Shown piece after piece: positions 16,876 to 27,162 of a stretch of DNA of 64,000 bases (the first letter of the stretch is position 1; the number at the start of each line of letters is the position of its first letter). The DNA is taken from contig NZ_CP023449.1 of NCBI RefSeq assembly GCF_002355275.1, positions 1,714,001 to 1,778,000 of the forward strand. Direction: 5' to 3'. The notes under the pieces were generated by a model that saw only the letters and a list, made by a program, of their open reading frames with translations, did no database searches and was not told the origin of the DNA. The translations under genes and the position numbers were made by a program. The DNA comes from Rhizorhabdus dicambivorans (GTDB taxonomy: Bacteria > Pseudomonadota > Alphaproteobacteria > Sphingomonadales > Sphingomonadaceae).

Positions 16876-18234
16876 TTAAGCAGCGATGCGGCTCACGAAA
16901 TCGCCGGTGATCGTCTCCAGCTTGGACAGTTCGCCATCCACCCGGCGGAAACCGGCCTCGAGATGGTCGATCTCGCCCGCGACATTCTCGGTGTCGCTGC
17001 GGATCGCGGAGATGGTGGTCGACATCGAGTCGGCCGCCAGCGCGGTCTCGTCGACGGCGGCGGTGATCATGGTGACGGTGTGGGATTGCGCTTCCATCGT
17101 CGTGCGGATGCGCTCCGCCGATGTCTGGACCTCGCCGACGATGTCGCGGATCGCGCCGTTCGCTTCCACGGTCTGGCGGGTCGCCGCCTGGATCGCGGCA
17201 ATCTTGGCGGCGATGTCGTCGGTGGCGCGCGCGGTCTGGCTGGCGAGGCTCTTCACCTCCTGGGCAACCACCGCGAAGCCGCGGCCGGCGTCGCCCGCAC
17301 GGGCCGCCTCGATCGTGGCGTTGAGCGCCAGCAGGTTGGTCTGGCCGGCGATGTCGCGGATCAGGCCGAGGATCGATTCGATCGCCTGGGCATGGTCCGA
17401 CAGCACTTCGGAGATGGCCACCGCATGGACCGAACGGTCGGCCGCGCGGGTCGCGATCTGGGCGGCGACCTCCACTTCGGCGCGGCTTTCCTCAATCGCG
17501 CGGATCAGGCCGGCGGCGGTGTGGGCGGCCTCGCGCATGGCGAGCGCCGACTGCTCGGCGGCGGCGGCGACCTCGGATGTCTTGCCCAGCATGCCGCGCG
17601 CGGCATGCGATGTCTGGCCGGTCTTCTCGCGCAGGCCGCGTGAGTCGTCGAGCGCGCGGGTCAGCGTCTCGGAGATGTCGGAACGGAAGGTGCGGCTGGT
17701 GTCGGCCAGGCCCTGGTGCTGGCTGGCGCGGTTCTGCGCGCCGACGATGGTGAAGGTGATGTCGAGATAGATCGAGCTGACCGTCAGCAGCGCCTCGCAG
17801 CTTTCGCTGACGAACGCCTGATCGTCGCCATAGGTGCGGATCAGGAAGCCCGAAAGGCCGGACACGCCTTCGGACGTCTTCTGCGCCAGCGTGCTGTGAT
17901 CGCCGCCCTGCGAGACATAGGTGAAGATGTTGTGCGCGAAGGAACGCAGTTCGTCGATGTCGACGCCGTTGCGGAGCAGTGTCTTCCAGCGGTCGATCGC
18001 CCGTGCGGAAGCGGCCTCGCCGCCGACCGTCGCGACATAGGCGGCGCGGCTTTCCGGCTGTCCGTCGAAGGTGCCGCCATAGATGGCGTGGAGCACGTCG
18101 ACCAGCTGGTCGCCGGCCCGGTCCCAGATCTTCCTGAGTCGGATGCCGACATCGCCCTTGCTGTCATATGTGGCGAGCTTCCGCCGGATTTCCTGATCGG
18201 TGATGCCGATCATTTCCATATCGAGACCGCTCAT
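16876..18234 (-). CDS. Soluble methyl-accepting chemotaxis protein
   Basis: About 452 residues with no membrane segment. Residues 1-175 are an all-helical sensor region ([26 protein letters not shown]), possibly globin-like, but I cannot point to a haem histidine with confidence. The rest is the signalling coiled coil, with the conserved tip [20 protein letters not shown], then [13 protein letters not shown]. It contacts CheA/CheW and reports on an internal cue. Two adjacent ATG codons lie at 18237 and 18234; the second is five bases from AGGAG and is preferred. No che genes are nearby, and the flagellar genes are 34 kb away. No CheR-tethering pentapeptide ends the protein. Confidence 0.88.
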   Translation of the reverse strand: MSGLDMEMIGITDQEIRRKLATYDSKGDVGIRLRKIWDRAGDQLVDVLHAIYGGTFDGQPESRAAYVATVGGEAASARAIDRWKTLLRNGVDIDELRSFAHNIFTYVSQGGDHSTLAQKTSEGVSGLSGFLIRTYGDDQAFVSESCEALLTVSSIYLDITFTIVGAQNRASQHQGLADTSRTFRSDISETLTRALDDSRGLREKTGQTSHAARGMLGKTSEVAAAAEQSALAMREAAHTAAGLIRAIEESRAEVEVAAQIATRAADRSVHAVAISEVLSDHAQAIESILGLIRDIAGQTNLLALNATIEAARAGDAGRGFAVVAQEVKSLASQTARATDDIAAKIAAIQAATRQTVEANGAIRDIVGEVQTSAERIRTTMEAQSHTVTMITAAVDETALAADSMSTTISAIRSDTENVAGEIDHLEAGFRRVDGELSKLETITGDFVSRIAA

Positions 18235-18412
18235 CATGGCTCCTGGCTGTGCCGCTTGATTCCCTAGACGGTCCCGACTCTTAGGGGCCAATGGTAAACA
18301 CGCCGCTAAGGCTGATCGGGTTTCGCCGCGCGAAAGTCTTTACGGCGCCAGCAATGCCTTGCATGGCGTCGCGCATCGTCTAAGAACGGGCCGTCGACAG
18401 AGGGAGGGCATC

Positions 18413-18823
18413 ATGTCGCGCAATCCAGGGCGTCCGCTTTCGCCGCATCTCACGATCTGGAGATGGGGCCCTCATATGCTGGTCTCGATCCTGCACCGGG
18501 CGACCGGCGTGGGCATGGCCATCGTCGCCGGGCTGGGCTTCGTCTGGTGGCTGGTCGCCGCCGCGATGGGGGCGGAGGCCTATGAGACCTTCTACAAGGT
18601 CGCGACCTCCTGGTTCGGCTATCTGGTCGCCATCGGGCTGACCTGGGCCTTCTTCCAGCATCTCTTCTCGGCGCTGCGCCACTTCGTGATGGACGTCGGC
18701 GCGGGCTATGAGCTGAAGACCAACAAGACCGGCGCGATCCTGACGATGGCTGGCTCGGTGCTCGTCACCTTGCTGATCTGGGCGCCGATCCTGGCCACTC
18801 TCGCGAACAAGGGAGCCGAATGA
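18413..18823 (+). CDS. sdhC: Succinate dehydrogenase, cytochrome b556 subunit
   Basis: 136 residues with three membrane helices. RPLSPHLTIWRW, then SILHRATGVGMAI carries the Ser/Arg of the quinone site, and HLFSALRHFVMDVG has the haem-ligand His. It anchors complex II in the inner membrane and passes electrons to ubiquinone. ATG 18413 follows AGGGAGGG; the in-frame extension to 18359 is not conserved. First gene of sdhCDA; its stop overlaps sdhD (ATGA). Confidence 0.95.
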   Translation: MSRNPGRPLSPHLTIWRWGPHMLVSILHRATGVGMAIVAGLGFVWWLVAAAMGAEAYETFYKVATSWFGYLVAIGLTWAFFQHLFSALRHFVMDVGAGYELKTNKTGAILTMAGSVLVTLLIWAPILATLANKGAE

Positions 18824-19212
18824 TGGGCAGCGGAACGGGAATCGGCCGCGTCCGCGGTCTCGGCTCGGCCAAGCATGGCTCGCTGCATTGGTGGCGCCAG
18901 CGCGTCACCGCGGTCGGCAATCTGCTGCTGGCCACCTGGTTCGTGGTGTCGCTGTTCCGCCTGCCGGCGCTCGACTATGCGACGGTGATCGGCTGGATCG
19001 GCTCGCCGCTGGTCGCGGTGCCGCTGGTGCTGCTCACCATTTCGGTCTTCTATCATCTGCGGCTGGGGCTGCAGGTGGTGGTGGAGGACTATGTCCATGA
19101 GGAAGCCGGCAAGGTCTTCTTCATCCTGTTGCTCAACTTCTATGCGATCGCCGCCGCCGCGCTTGCGATCTTCTCGATCCTCAAGATCGCCTTCGGGGGA
19201 GTGCCCGCGTAA
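18820..19212 (+). CDS. sdhD: Succinate dehydrogenase, membrane anchor subunit
   Basis: 130 residues, three membrane helices (about 30-55, 62-90, 103-128). The motif [21 protein letters not shown] carries the haem His and the Asp-Tyr pair of the ubiquinone pocket. Together with SdhC it forms the cytochrome b domain of complex II. ATG 18820 overlaps the sdhC stop; a second ATG follows immediately at 18823. Its stop overlaps the sdhA start (TAATG). Confidence 0.95.
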   Translation: MMGSGTGIGRVRGLGSAKHGSLHWWRQRVTAVGNLLLATWFVVSLFRLPALDYATVIGWIGSPLVAVPLVLLTISVFYHLRLGLQVVVEDYVHEEAGKVFFILLLNFYAIAAAALAIFSILKIAFGGVPA

Positions 19213-20999
19213 TGGCCGAGGCTTATAAAATCATCGACCACCTCTATGATGCGGTGGTCGTCGGCGCGGGTGGCTCGGGCCTCCGCGCGACCATGGGCGC
19301 CGCCGGTGCCGGCCTCAAGACGGCCTGCATCACCAAGGTGTTCCCGACCCGCAGCCACACCGTAGCGGCGCAGGGCGGCATCGCCGCCTCGCTGGGCAAT
19401 ATGGGCCCGGACCACTGGACCTGGCATATGTACGACACCGTCAAGGGGTCGGACTGGCTGGGCGACCAGGACGCCATCGAATATATGGTGCGCGAGGCGC
19501 CGGCGGCGGTGATCGAGCTGGAACATGCCGGCGTGCCGTTCAGCCGCACCGATGAGGGGCTGATCTACCAGCGCCCGTTCGGCGGCCACATGCAGAATAT
19601 GGGTGCCGGCCCGCCCGTGCAGCGCACCTGCGCCGCCGCCGACCGCACCGGCCACGCCATGCTTCACGCGCTGTACCAGCAGAGCCTGAAGTACGACGCG
19701 GACTTCTACATCGAATATTTCGCGCTCGACCTGATCATGGAGGATGGCGAGTGCAAGGGCGTGATCGCGCTCTGCATGGAGGATGGCTCGATCCATCGCT
19801 TCCGCAGCCATGCGGTGGTGCTGGCGACGGGCGGCTCGGGCCGCACCTATTTCTCCGCCACCTCGGCGCACACCTGCACCGGCGACGGCGGCGGCATGGT
19901 GCTGCGCGCGGGGCTCCCGCTGCAGGACATGGAGTTCGTCCAGTTCCACCCGACCGGCATCTACGGCGCGGGCGTGCTCATCACCGAGGGCGCGCGCGGC
20001 GAGGGCGGCTATCTCACCAACTCCCAGGGTGAGCGCTTCATGGAGCGCTATGCCCCGTCGGCGAAGGACCTCGCCAGCCGCGACGTCGTCTCGCGCTCGA
20101 TGGCGATGGAGATGCGCGAGGGCCGCGGCGTCGGCAAGGACGGCGAATATATCTACCTGCACCTCGATCATATCGATCCCAAGGTGCTGGCGGAGCGGCT
20201 GCCCGGCATCACCGAGACCGGCAAGATCTTCGCCGGTGTCGATCTCACCCGCCAGCCGTTGCCGGTGACGCCGACCGTCCACTACAATATGGGCGGCGTC
20301 CCTTGTAACTATCATGGCGAGGTCGTCACCCTGAAGGACGGCAACCCGGACACGGTCGTCCCCGGCCTGTTCGCGGTGGGCGAGGCGGCCTGCGTCTCGG
20401 TCCATGGCGCCAACCGCCTCGGCTCCAACTCGCTGATCGATCTGGTGGTGTTCGGCCGCGCGACGGGCTTCCGCCTCGCCGAGCTGATCAAGCCGAACAG
20501 CAAGCATGGTGCGGTGGTCAAGGAAGCCGACGACAAGGCGCTGGGCCGGCTCGATCATTATCGCAACGCCAAGGGCGGCGCGCCGACCGCGCAGATCCGC
20601 GTCAACATGCAGCGCACCATGCAGAAGCATTGCGCGGTGTTCCGCGACAGCGAACTGCTGCGCGAGGGCCAGGGCTTGATCGACAATGTCTATGCGACCC
20701 TGCAGGATGTCGGCATCACCGATCGCTCGCTGATCTTCAACACCGACCTGATCGAGACGCTCGAGCTGGACAACATGCTGCCGCAGGCGGTGGTGACGAT
20801 GCATTCGGCCGCCAACCGCAAGGAAAGCCGCGGCGCCCACATGCACGAGGATTATCCCGATCGCGATGACGCGAACTGGATGAAGCACACCATCACCTGG
20901 TTCGAAAAGGGCGCGGTGACGATCGATTATCGCCCGGTGCACGAATATACGCTCACCGACGAGGCGGAATATATCAAGCCGAAGGCGCGCGTTTACTGA
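19212..20999 (+). CDS. sdhA: Succinate dehydrogenase flavoprotein subunit
   Basis: 595 residues, full length. The FAD-binding [11 protein letters not shown] (residue 15 onwards), the covalent-FAD His in [14 protein letters not shown], the active-site stretch [11 protein letters not shown] and the substrate Arg/His region [18 protein letters not shown] are all present. It oxidises succinate to fumarate in complex II. Third gene of sdhCDA; an intrinsic terminator follows at 21026. The iron-sulphur partner sdhB is not next to it but at 32225. Confidence 0.97.
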   Translation: MAEAYKIIDHLYDAVVVGAGGSGLRATMGAAGAGLKTACITKVFPTRSHTVAAQGGIAASLGNMGPDHWTWHMYDTVKGSDWLGDQDAIEYMVREAPAAVIELEHAGVPFSRTDEGLIYQRPFGGHMQNMGAGPPVQRTCAAADRTGHAMLHALYQQSLKYDADFYIEYFALDLIMEDGECKGVIALCMEDGSIHRFRSHAVVLATGGSGRTYFSATSAHTCTGDGGGMVLRAGLPLQDMEFVQFHPTGIYGAGVLITEGARGEGGYLTNSQGERFMERYAPSAKDLASRDVVSRSMAMEMREGRGVGKDGEYIYLHLDHIDPKVLAERLPGITETGKIFAGVDLTRQPLPVTPTVHYNMGGVPCNYHGEVVTLKDGNPDTVVPGLFAVGEAACVSVHGANRLGSNSLIDLVVFGRATGFRLAELIKPNSKHGAVVKEADDKALGRLDHYRNAKGGAPTAQIRVNMQRTMQKHCAVFRDSELLREGQGLIDNVYATLQDVGITDRSLIFNTDLIETLELDNMLPQAVVTMHSAANRKESRGAHMHEDYPDRDDANWMKHTITWFEKGAVTIDYRPVHEYTLTDEAEYIKPKARVY

Positions 21000-21025
21000 C
21001 GCTGCCCGGGGCACACAGCCGATAT

Positions 21026-21055
21026 GGAAAAGGGGGCTTCGGCCCCCTTTTTCTT
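21026..21055 (+). terminator. Rho-independent terminator of sdhCDA
   Basis: AAAAGGGGGC, loop TTCG, GCCCCCTTTTT, followed by CTTT: a textbook stem-loop with A-run before and U-run after. It lies 27 bases past the sdhA stop and closes the operon before sdhB could follow. Confidence 0.9.
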
Positions 21056-21101
21056 TGCGCGCCGTTCATCCATATGGGCGCCTTCTCCAATGGATTTGAT
21101 C

Positions 21102-21425
21102 ATGGCTGGTTACAAGACACCCGATTTCAACGAGCGCACCGCGGCGGCGAAGGCCGCCAAGCTGAAGGCACTGGAAAAGCTGCGCAGCAAACCCGCGCCC
21201 GATCCGGAGGTCGTCGCCGCTCGTCAGGCGGCACAGGCGGCCCGCGAAGCCGCCGAGGCCGAGCGCCGCGCTGCCCGGCAGGCGGCCATCGCCGAAGCAA
21301 AGGCCGCCAAGGAGGCCCAGAAGGAGGCCGAGCGCCAGCGCAAGGAAGCGGCGAAGCCGACCGAGGCCGAGCTGAAGGCCGCCCGCGATGCGCGCTACGC
21401 CGCCCGCAAGGCGCGGAAGAAATGA
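21102..21425 (+). CDS. DUF6481 family protein, highly charged Ala/Lys/Glu-rich
   Basis: 107 residues, almost entirely one long charged helix (AAREAAEAERRAARQAAIAE). MAGYKTPDFNERTAAA is the family's characteristic start, seen throughout the Sphingomonadales. Function unknown; the composition suggests a coiled coil or nucleic-acid-associated protein. The ATG at 21102 replaces longer in-frame possibilities. Its stop overlaps the next gene's start (ATGA), so the two are translated together. Confidence 0.85.
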   Translation: MAGYKTPDFNERTAAAKAAKLKALEKLRSKPAPDPEVVAARQAAQAAREAAEAERRAARQAAIAEAKAAKEAQKEAERQRKEAAKPTEAELKAARDARYAARKARKK

Positions 21426-22090
21426 CACCCCGCGAGCTGGTCGGGGTGGCCGAGGTGCCGGGCGGCCCGCCGCTCCGCCTCGTCCGCCACGGCGGCGACT
21501 TCATCATCATGCTCGACCGCAACGAGCTGATGAGCAGCCGGATGAGCGGCTCTGAAAAGGCGCTCGGCCTGATGACGCTGGAACGGCTCGGGGCGCCCGA
21601 TGCCGCCCGGCTGCTGATCGGCGGCTATGGCATGGGCTTCACCCTGCGCGCGGTGCTGGCCGAGCTTGGGCCCAGGGGCCGGGTGGTGGTCGCCGAACTG
21701 GTCCCCGGCATCATCGAATGGGCGCGGGGCCCGATGCAGGCGCTGGCCGCCGGCTGCCTCGACGATCCCCGCGTCGAGATCAGGATCGAGGATGTCGGCG
21801 AAACCATATCCGCCGCCCCGGCGAACTATGACGCGATCCTGCTCGACGTCGACAATGGCCCCGATGGGCTCACCCGCGACGCCAATGACGGCCTCTATAC
21901 GGCAGGCGGCCTCGCGCGGGCGCGGGCGGCGCTGCGGCCCGGCGGTATATTGGCGGTCTGGTCGGCGGGCGCCGACGCGGCCTTCACCCGCCGGCTCAAG
22001 CAGGCCGGCTTCGTGGTCGACGAGGTCCGGGTCCGCGCACGCGAGAACGGCAAAGGGCCGATCCACACCATCTGGTTCGCGCGGGCTTAA
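21422..22090 (+). CDS. Spermidine synthase-like methyltransferase-fold protein
   Basis: 222 residues. LLIGGYGMGFTLRAVL is the glycine-rich nucleotide loop, VVVAELVPGIIEWARG the acidic strand, and DDPRVEIRIEDVGE, then YDAILLDVDNGP the catalytic-side motif of the polyamine synthase group. The N-terminal strand domain of true spermidine synthases is shortened, so it may act on another substrate. Translationally coupled to the DUF6481 gene. Its TAA stop and the stop of the convergent gene share the same TTAA. Confidence 0.8.
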   Translation: MTPRELVGVAEVPGGPPLRLVRHGGDFIIMLDRNELMSSRMSGSEKALGLMTLERLGAPDAARLLIGGYGMGFTLRAVLAELGPRGRVVVAELVPGIIEWARGPMQALAAGCLDDPRVEIRIEDVGETISAAPANYDAILLDVDNGPDGLTRDANDGLYTAGGLARARAALRPGGILAVWSAGADAAFTRRLKQAGFVVDEVRVRARENGKGPIHTIWFARA

Positions 22091-24300
22091 AGCCCCTTTA
22101 GTAGCGGCAGGATCGTCCCATGATGGTCGGTCCAGGCGGTGAAGCCGGGCCGGCGTTCGATCGCGCGCCATTCGGCCCTGGGATCGCTGGCGCGCAGCCG
22201 GGCCAGCGTCGCGGGCGAGCGGCTCATCGCCACCCAATAGGAGGTCGCGGCGCGGCGCGCCTCGGCGGCCTTGTCGGGATGATATTCGCGCAGGGTGACC
22301 TGCCAGCCCTCGGCCGTCGCCAGCGCGGCCAGCGCCGGTTCCAGATCGACCCATTTGTTCGAGATGTGGATCATCAGCAGCCCCTCCGGCGCCAGCGCCT
22401 GCCGATAGGTGGCAAAGGCTTCGCGGGTCAGCAGGTGCATCGGGATCGCGTCCGACGAGAAGGCGTCGATCGCCAGCAGGTCGTGCGCGGCCGGCGGTGC
22501 TGCGGCAAGCGTCAGCCGCGCGTCGCCGATCTCGATCGGCGCGCGGGGCAGGCAGTGCGACAGGAAGGTGAAGGCGCGCTTGTCGCGCGCGATGCGGGCG
22601 ACGGCGGGATCGATCTCGTAGAAGCGCCATGCCTGCTCGGGCCGGGCGTAGCAGGCCAGCGTGCCGGTGCCGAGCCCGACCACGCCGATCCGGGCCTGCG
22701 CGCCGAACAGCGTGGGGGCCGCGCGCATCGCGATGCCGATGCCGGATCCCGGCGCATAATAGCTGGTCGGATAATCGGCCATGCCGGGGGCCAGCAGCTG
22801 GATGCCATGGGTGGTGTTGCCATGGATCAAAATACGGGCCCGGCTCGCGCCGTCGCCATTCTCGCCGATCGTGTAGATGCCGAAATAGCTGCGGGTGCGG
22901 GCGCTGCCGTCGATCGTGCGCAGGATATTCGCGCCGCAGCCCAGCCCCAGGATCAGCGCGGCGAGGCAGGTCGCGAAGACGATGCGGTTGCCGATCGCGA
23001 AGCGCGCGAGCAGCGCGACCGCGATCAGCGCCGTGGCGGCCAGCGCCAGCGGCGGCGTATCGACGAACAGGCCGCGCGCCAGCATCGCCAGCAGGATCGC
23101 GGCCAGCGGGATCCAGCGGCGCTGCCGGGGCGTCAGCGCGGCGGCGTCGGGGCGCAGCGGCATCAGCAGCCCGGCACCCAGGATCAGCAGCGGATATTCG
23201 TACAGCCAATCGAACAGCGCCGGGGCCAGCAGCGCGCAGAACAGCCCGCCCACGACGCCGCCGATCGACATGCACAGATAGAAATCGGTCAGCCGGGCCG
23301 GGCCGGGCCGCAGCCGGTACATGCGATGGTGCAGCGCCACGGCGGCGGTGAACATGATCAGCAGGTCGGCCGCCATCATCAGCCAGAGATTGGCGACCAG
23401 CCCGCTGCCTGCCGCCGTCCCCGCGATGATCAGCACGATCGGAAACAGCCGGGTGACGATCGTGGCGACCCGCCCGCTGTCGGAAAAGGCGAAGGTGAAG
23501 CTGAGCAGATAGAGGCCGAGCGGCACCACCCAGATCAGCGGGATCGCCAATATGTCGGTGGTGATGTGGGTGGTCGTCGCCAGGATCAGCCCCGACGGCA
23601 CCGCCGCCAGCGCGATCCAGCGTAGCCGCGTCGCCATGGTCGGTGCGGCCTCGTCGGTGGCGCGGGGCAGGGCCGGTACGGCGGCCTGCCGGGGCAGCAG
23701 CGCCACGCAGCCCGCGACCAGCAGGCAGAGCAGGACATAGCCGAAGCTCCACGCGCCGCTCTGTGCGTCGAGCGGCAGCATCGGCTCCAGGATCAGCGGA
23801 TAGGCGATCAGCCCGCCGAAGCTGCCCAGGTTCGACGCGGCGTAGAGCGCATAGGGATTGGCGCCGGGCTCGCGCAGCGCGAACCAGCGCTGCATCAGCG
23901 GTGCCTGCGCGGAGACCACGAAGAACAGCGGGCCGATCGATCCGATCAGCAGCCATGGCACCCACAGGATCGGCGATGCGTCGGCCGGCGGCGTCGCACC
24001 GCTCAGCCCCAGCGGCAGCCACAATGCGGCCAGCCCGAACAGGATCAGATGCAACACGCCCTGATGCGCCGGGCGCAGCCGGCTCGCGGCATGGGCATAG
24101 GCATAGCCGCCGAGCAGCAGCGCCTGATAGACCAGCATTGCGCTGTTCCACACCGCCGGCGCGCCGCCGAGGTGCGGCAGCGCCATCCGGGCCACCATCG
24201 GCTGCATCAGGAACAGCAGGAAGGAGCCGGCGAACACCGTCGCGACGAACAGGGGCCGCGCCGATCCGCGATGCTCAACCGGAAGTGCCGACGATGCCAT
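22087..24300 (-). CDS. Fused membrane (MFS-like)/spermidine synthase protein
   Basis: 737 residues. Residues 15-420 are hydrophobic, with about twelve membrane helices (FVATVFAGSFLLFLMQPMVARM at the start). From about 470 there is a cytoplasmic spermidine synthase-like domain: IGVVGLGTGTLACYA, FYEIDPAVARIA, then LLAIDAFSSDAIPMHLLT. This fused family is widespread in proteobacteria; its substrate is not known. Convergent with the soluble spermidine-synthase-like gene, overlapping by four bases. ATG 24300 has only a modest ribosome site. Confidence 0.88.
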   Translation of the reverse strand: MASSALPVEHRGSARPLFVATVFAGSFLLFLMQPMVARMALPHLGGAPAVWNSAMLVYQALLLGGYAYAHAASRLRPAHQGVLHLILFGLAALWLPLGLSGATPPADASPILWVPWLLIGSIGPLFFVVSAQAPLMQRWFALREPGANPYALYAASNLGSFGGLIAYPLILEPMLPLDAQSGAWSFGYVLLCLLVAGCVALLPRQAAVPALPRATDEAAPTMATRLRWIALAAVPSGLILATTTHITTDILAIPLIWVVPLGLYLLSFTFAFSDSGRVATIVTRLFPIVLIIAGTAAGSGLVANLWLMMAADLLIMFTAAVALHHRMYRLRPGPARLTDFYLCMSIGGVVGGLFCALLAPALFDWLYEYPLLILGAGLLMPLRPDAAALTPRQRRWIPLAAILLAMLARGLFVDTPPLALAATALIAVALLARFAIGNRIVFATCLAALILGLGCGANILRTIDGSARTRSYFGIYTIGENGDGASRARILIHGNTTHGIQLLAPGMADYPTSYYAPGSGIGIAMRAAPTLFGAQARIGVVGLGTGTLACYARPEQAWRFYEIDPAVARIARDKRAFTFLSHCLPRAPIEIGDARLTLAAAPPAAHDLLAIDAFSSDAIPMHLLTREAFATYRQALAPEGLLMIHISNKWVDLEPALAALATAEGWQVTLREYHPDKAAEARRAATSYWVAMSRSPATLARLRASDPRAEWRAIERRPGFTAWTDHHGTILPLLKGL

Positions 24301-24430
24301 GCTGCTGGTCCTCTAGGAGGCTCGCTGCATGGGGCCGTCATGGTCAAAATAGCGTTAATGGCCCCGGCCGCGCGAAGCGATTGACGGAGGCGGGCCGCTC
24401 CCCCGAAAAGGGGATGTGGCGACGGGGACG

Positions 24431-26083
24431 ATGAACATGGCTTCGCAGAGGCGGCCCGCCGGCCCGGCGGTCTGGGTGGTCCTGACCGCGCTCCTCGCCT
24501 TGGCGGGCTGGTTCGCGCTGCGGGTCGGCGGCGAACTGCCCACCGGGATCGAGGCCGAGGTGCCCACCGTGACGCTGTCGCACGCGGCCGGGGGCGGTAC
24601 GCCGGGCCCCTATCTCGCCGACATTCCGGGCAAGCCGCGCGCAGGGGTCTATTTCGAGGGACGCCGGCTGGTCGCGGGCTATGCCGGGCCGGCGGCGCGC
24701 TATCGCCGCTCGTGCGACGGGGCGGTGCTCGATGCCGGTTTCGCGCCGGGCTCGGACACTCTCGATCTCATCGCGCTGGAAGCGTGGAGGACCCGCGCGC
24801 CCTGCAACATCTACGCCCGGCTCAGCCTCGTGCAGGTCTATGACCAGGACGGGCGGCAGCCGCCGCTCGCCGCCATGGGAGCGGCCGCCGAAAGCCGCAC
24901 CGATCCGACCCGCGCCTGGCAGGGGCGGCTGGGCTCGCTGCACAGCGGCGCGCAGGGCGCGGAGGTCGCCTTCGCCGGCGATGGGAATGCGTTCAGCGCG
25001 CTGCTCGCGGTGCAATTGATGGCCAGTGTCGAGCGGGTCGCCCTCTGGTCGCTCGCCGACGCGCGGGGCGGCGGGGCGGCGCTCACCACCGGCGGCGGCA
25101 CAGGCCCGGCCTATCGCAGCGGCAACGCGGTCGACACGCGCTGGCTGCGCGATCCGGCGGTCGCGATCCGGGCCAATCCCACCGTGATCGGCTGGACCGG
25201 CAGCGCAGAGGCGCGCAGCTTCTTCGCGCGCGGGCAGGTCGCCACCCGGCAGGGCCGATTCCCGTCCGCCGCGACCGAGCGTTTCCGGGTCGGGGTCGGC
25301 GGCCCCGCGCCGGTCGCCAGCTGGGCTCGCTATGGCGTCGTCCTGTGGAAGGCGCCGCTCACCCCTTCGGAGATGCAGGCGGCGATCGCGCAGGTGAACC
25401 GGGCGATGGCCTTCCCCACCCATTTCGACGCGATGGCGGTCGCGGTCGGCGACAGCATCCTCTACGGCGCGGGCGCGGAGGGGACCGACCAGCGCGGGCC
25501 TGGCTGGTTCCTGTCGCGGGCGCTGCCCACCGTCGAGCTGTTCAACCTCGGCATGAAGGCGCAGCAGCTCGCCCAGCAGGTCGGACCTAGCTTCGGCGAG
25601 ACGGTGACGCCACTGCTCAAGAGTTCGCCCTATGGCGCCTCGCGCACCGCGATCCTCTGGCAATCGGGTACCAACGATATCGGCCTGGGCGGGCGCGGCG
25701 CGGCGGAGCTGCTCGCCGATTCGGCGCAGGCGGTGCGGCTTAGCCGCGGCGCCTTGCCCGGCCTCCGGGTGCTGCGCGCCACCTTGCTGCCGCGCGCCGA
25801 TGGCGGCTGGATGGCGGACGGCGCCAAGGAGGCGACCCGGCTGGCCGTCAACGCCGCCTGGCGGCGGGACAGGGGCGCCGCCGATCTCCTGGTCGACCTC
25901 GGCGATCCCGCCTCGGTGCTGGGCTCCCCCGTCGCGCCCCGCGACACCACCGCCCATGCCGCGCCCGACATGCCCGATCGCAACATCCTCTATGTCGATC
26001 GGCTGCACCCGTCGGGCGTCGGCTATGCCAGCGGCTATTGGCAGGCGATGGCCCGCGCGCTCCAGGCGCAGCTCGGCCAATAG
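24431..26083 (+). CDS. SGNH/GDSL-type hydrolase, membrane-anchored
   Basis: About 550 residues. An N-terminal membrane helix (VWVVLTALLALAGWFALRVGG) is followed by a roughly 300-residue domain I do not recognise, then the SGNH domain. The blocks are VAVGDSILYGAG (nucleophile Ser), GMKAQQL, WQSGTNDIG (Asn) and VDRLHPSGVGY (Asp-x-x-His). The active site would be periplasmic, so it probably removes or transfers acyl groups on envelope glycans. ATG 24431 or 24437 are both possible starts. It is followed after two bases by an acyltransferase-3 gene, an arrangement that fits acetyl transfer across the membrane. Confidence 0.82.
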   Translation: MNMASQRRPAGPAVWVVLTALLALAGWFALRVGGELPTGIEAEVPTVTLSHAAGGGTPGPYLADIPGKPRAGVYFEGRRLVAGYAGPAARYRRSCDGAVLDAGFAPGSDTLDLIALEAWRTRAPCNIYARLSLVQVYDQDGRQPPLAAMGAAAESRTDPTRAWQGRLGSLHSGAQGAEVAFAGDGNAFSALLAVQLMASVERVALWSLADARGGGAALTTGGGTGPAYRSGNAVDTRWLRDPAVAIRANPTVIGWTGSAEARSFFARGQVATRQGRFPSAATERFRVGVGGPAPVASWARYGVVLWKAPLTPSEMQAAIAQVNRAMAFPTHFDAMAVAVGDSILYGAGAEGTDQRGPGWFLSRALPTVELFNLGMKAQQLAQQVGPSFGETVTPLLKSSPYGASRTAILWQSGTNDIGLGGRGAAELLADSAQAVRLSRGALPGLRVLRATLLPRADGGWMADGAKEATRLAVNAAWRRDRGAADLLVDLGDPASVLGSPVAPRDTTAHAAPDMPDRNILYVDRLHPSGVGYASGYWQAMARALQAQLGQ

Positions 26084-26085
26084 GC

Positions 26086-27162
26086 GTGACCGGCGGCGCC
26101 CAGCATCATTATCCGACGCTCGACGGGATGCGCGGCGTCGCGGCGATCGGCGTGTTGGTCTATCATTTCGGGGATCTGCTGCCGGTCCCGCTGTTCCGGG
26201 CCGGCTATCTGGCGGTCGATCTCTTCTTCTGCCTGTCGGGCTTCGTCATCGCCCATGCCTATGAAGCCAGGCTGCGCGCCGGGATGACCATCGGCCGTTT
26301 CGCGCTGATCCGCCTGATCCGGCTCTGGCCGCTGGTCGCGCTGGGCGTGGCGCTCGGCGCGGCGCAGGCCTGGCTGTTGCCGGCGACGGCCGATCCCGCG
26401 CTGCTGGCGGCGACGGCGCCGGTCGTGATCCTGCTCAATCTGCTGCTGCTCCCATCCTTCGTCGGGGATGGGCCCCGCCTCTTCCCGGCCAATCCGCCGC
26501 ACTGGTCTTTATTCTACGAGATGGCGGTAAACCTCGCTTATGCCGCGCTGTCGCGCCGGCTGTCGAACCGTCTGCTCCTGCTGCTGATCCTGGGCGGTTT
26601 CGCGCTGTTCTGTGGGGGCATCGCGACGCTGGGCACCGCCAATATCGGCTGGGCGCGAGATCAGATTCCGTTCGGCATCGGCCGGGTGACCTGCACCTTC
26701 CTGTCGGGCGTGCTGCTCCACCGCTGCCGGGAGCGGCTCGATGCCCCGCGCCTCGCCGGCTGCTGGTGGCTGGCGCTGCTGCTCACCGCGGCGGCGCTGA
26801 CGCTGCCGGTCGGATCGGTACTGCGGCCGATCTTCGATGCCATGTTCGTGCTGGCGGGGGGGCCGCTGCTCATCTGGCTCGCCATGGCCGCCCGCCCGCC
26901 ACAGGCCGCGCTGCCCGTGCTCAGCGGGCTCGGTCGCCTGTCCTATCCGCTCTACGCCTTGCACTTCCCGCTCTATCTCGCGGCGGCGGAGCTTGCCTCG
27001 CGCTTCCCTTCGCTGCGCGGCCTGGTCGCGGTCACGGCCATGGTGATCGCCTGCGGCGGGGCGCTGCTGCTCGCCCGTCTCTATGATGAGCCGGTTCGCC
27101 GCCGGCTCACCGCCCTTTTCATCATTTCGCCGCAATGGGGCTCTAGGCGCCCGCCGCCATGA
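26086..27162 (+). CDS. Acyltransferase-3 (OafA/YrhL-type) membrane protein
   Basis: 358 residues with about ten membrane helices. The N-terminal YPTLDGMRGVAAIGVLVYHF includes the Arg and His typical of the family; GYLAVDLFFCLSGFVIAHAY follows, and YPLYALHFPLYLA lies near the C-terminus. Members transfer acetyl or other acyl groups to exported glycans, lipids or peptides. GTG 26086, just after the SGNH stop, is the only sensible start. The stop overlaps the next gene (ATGA). Confidence 0.88.
   Translation: MTGGAQHHYPTLDGMRGVAAIGVLVYHFGDLLPVPLFRAGYLAVDLFFCLSGFVIAHAYEARLRAGMTIGRFALIRLIRLWPLVALGVALGAAQAWLLPATADPALLAATAPVVILLNLLLLPSFVGDGPRLFPANPPHWSLFYEMAVNLAYAALSRRLSNRLLLLLILGGFALFCGGIATLGTANIGWARDQIPFGIGRVTCTFLSGVLLHRCRERLDAPRLAGCWWLALLLTAAALTLPVGSVLRPIFDAMFVLAGGPLLIWLAMAARPPQAALPVLSGLGRLSYPLYALHFPLYLAAAELASRFPSLRGLVAVTAMVIACGGALLLARLYDEPVRRRLTALFIISPQWGSRRPPP

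Noticed and set aside
19140-21014. Long open frame (624 codons) on the minus strand opposite sdhA
   Set aside because: The plus strand encodes a complete sdhA with all family residues. The antisense frame is open because of high-G+C codon bias and resembles no family.
22120-23625. 501-codon plus-strand frame inside the fused membrane/spermidine synthase gene
   Set aside because: Low-complexity Arg/Gln/Gly composition typical of a shadow frame.
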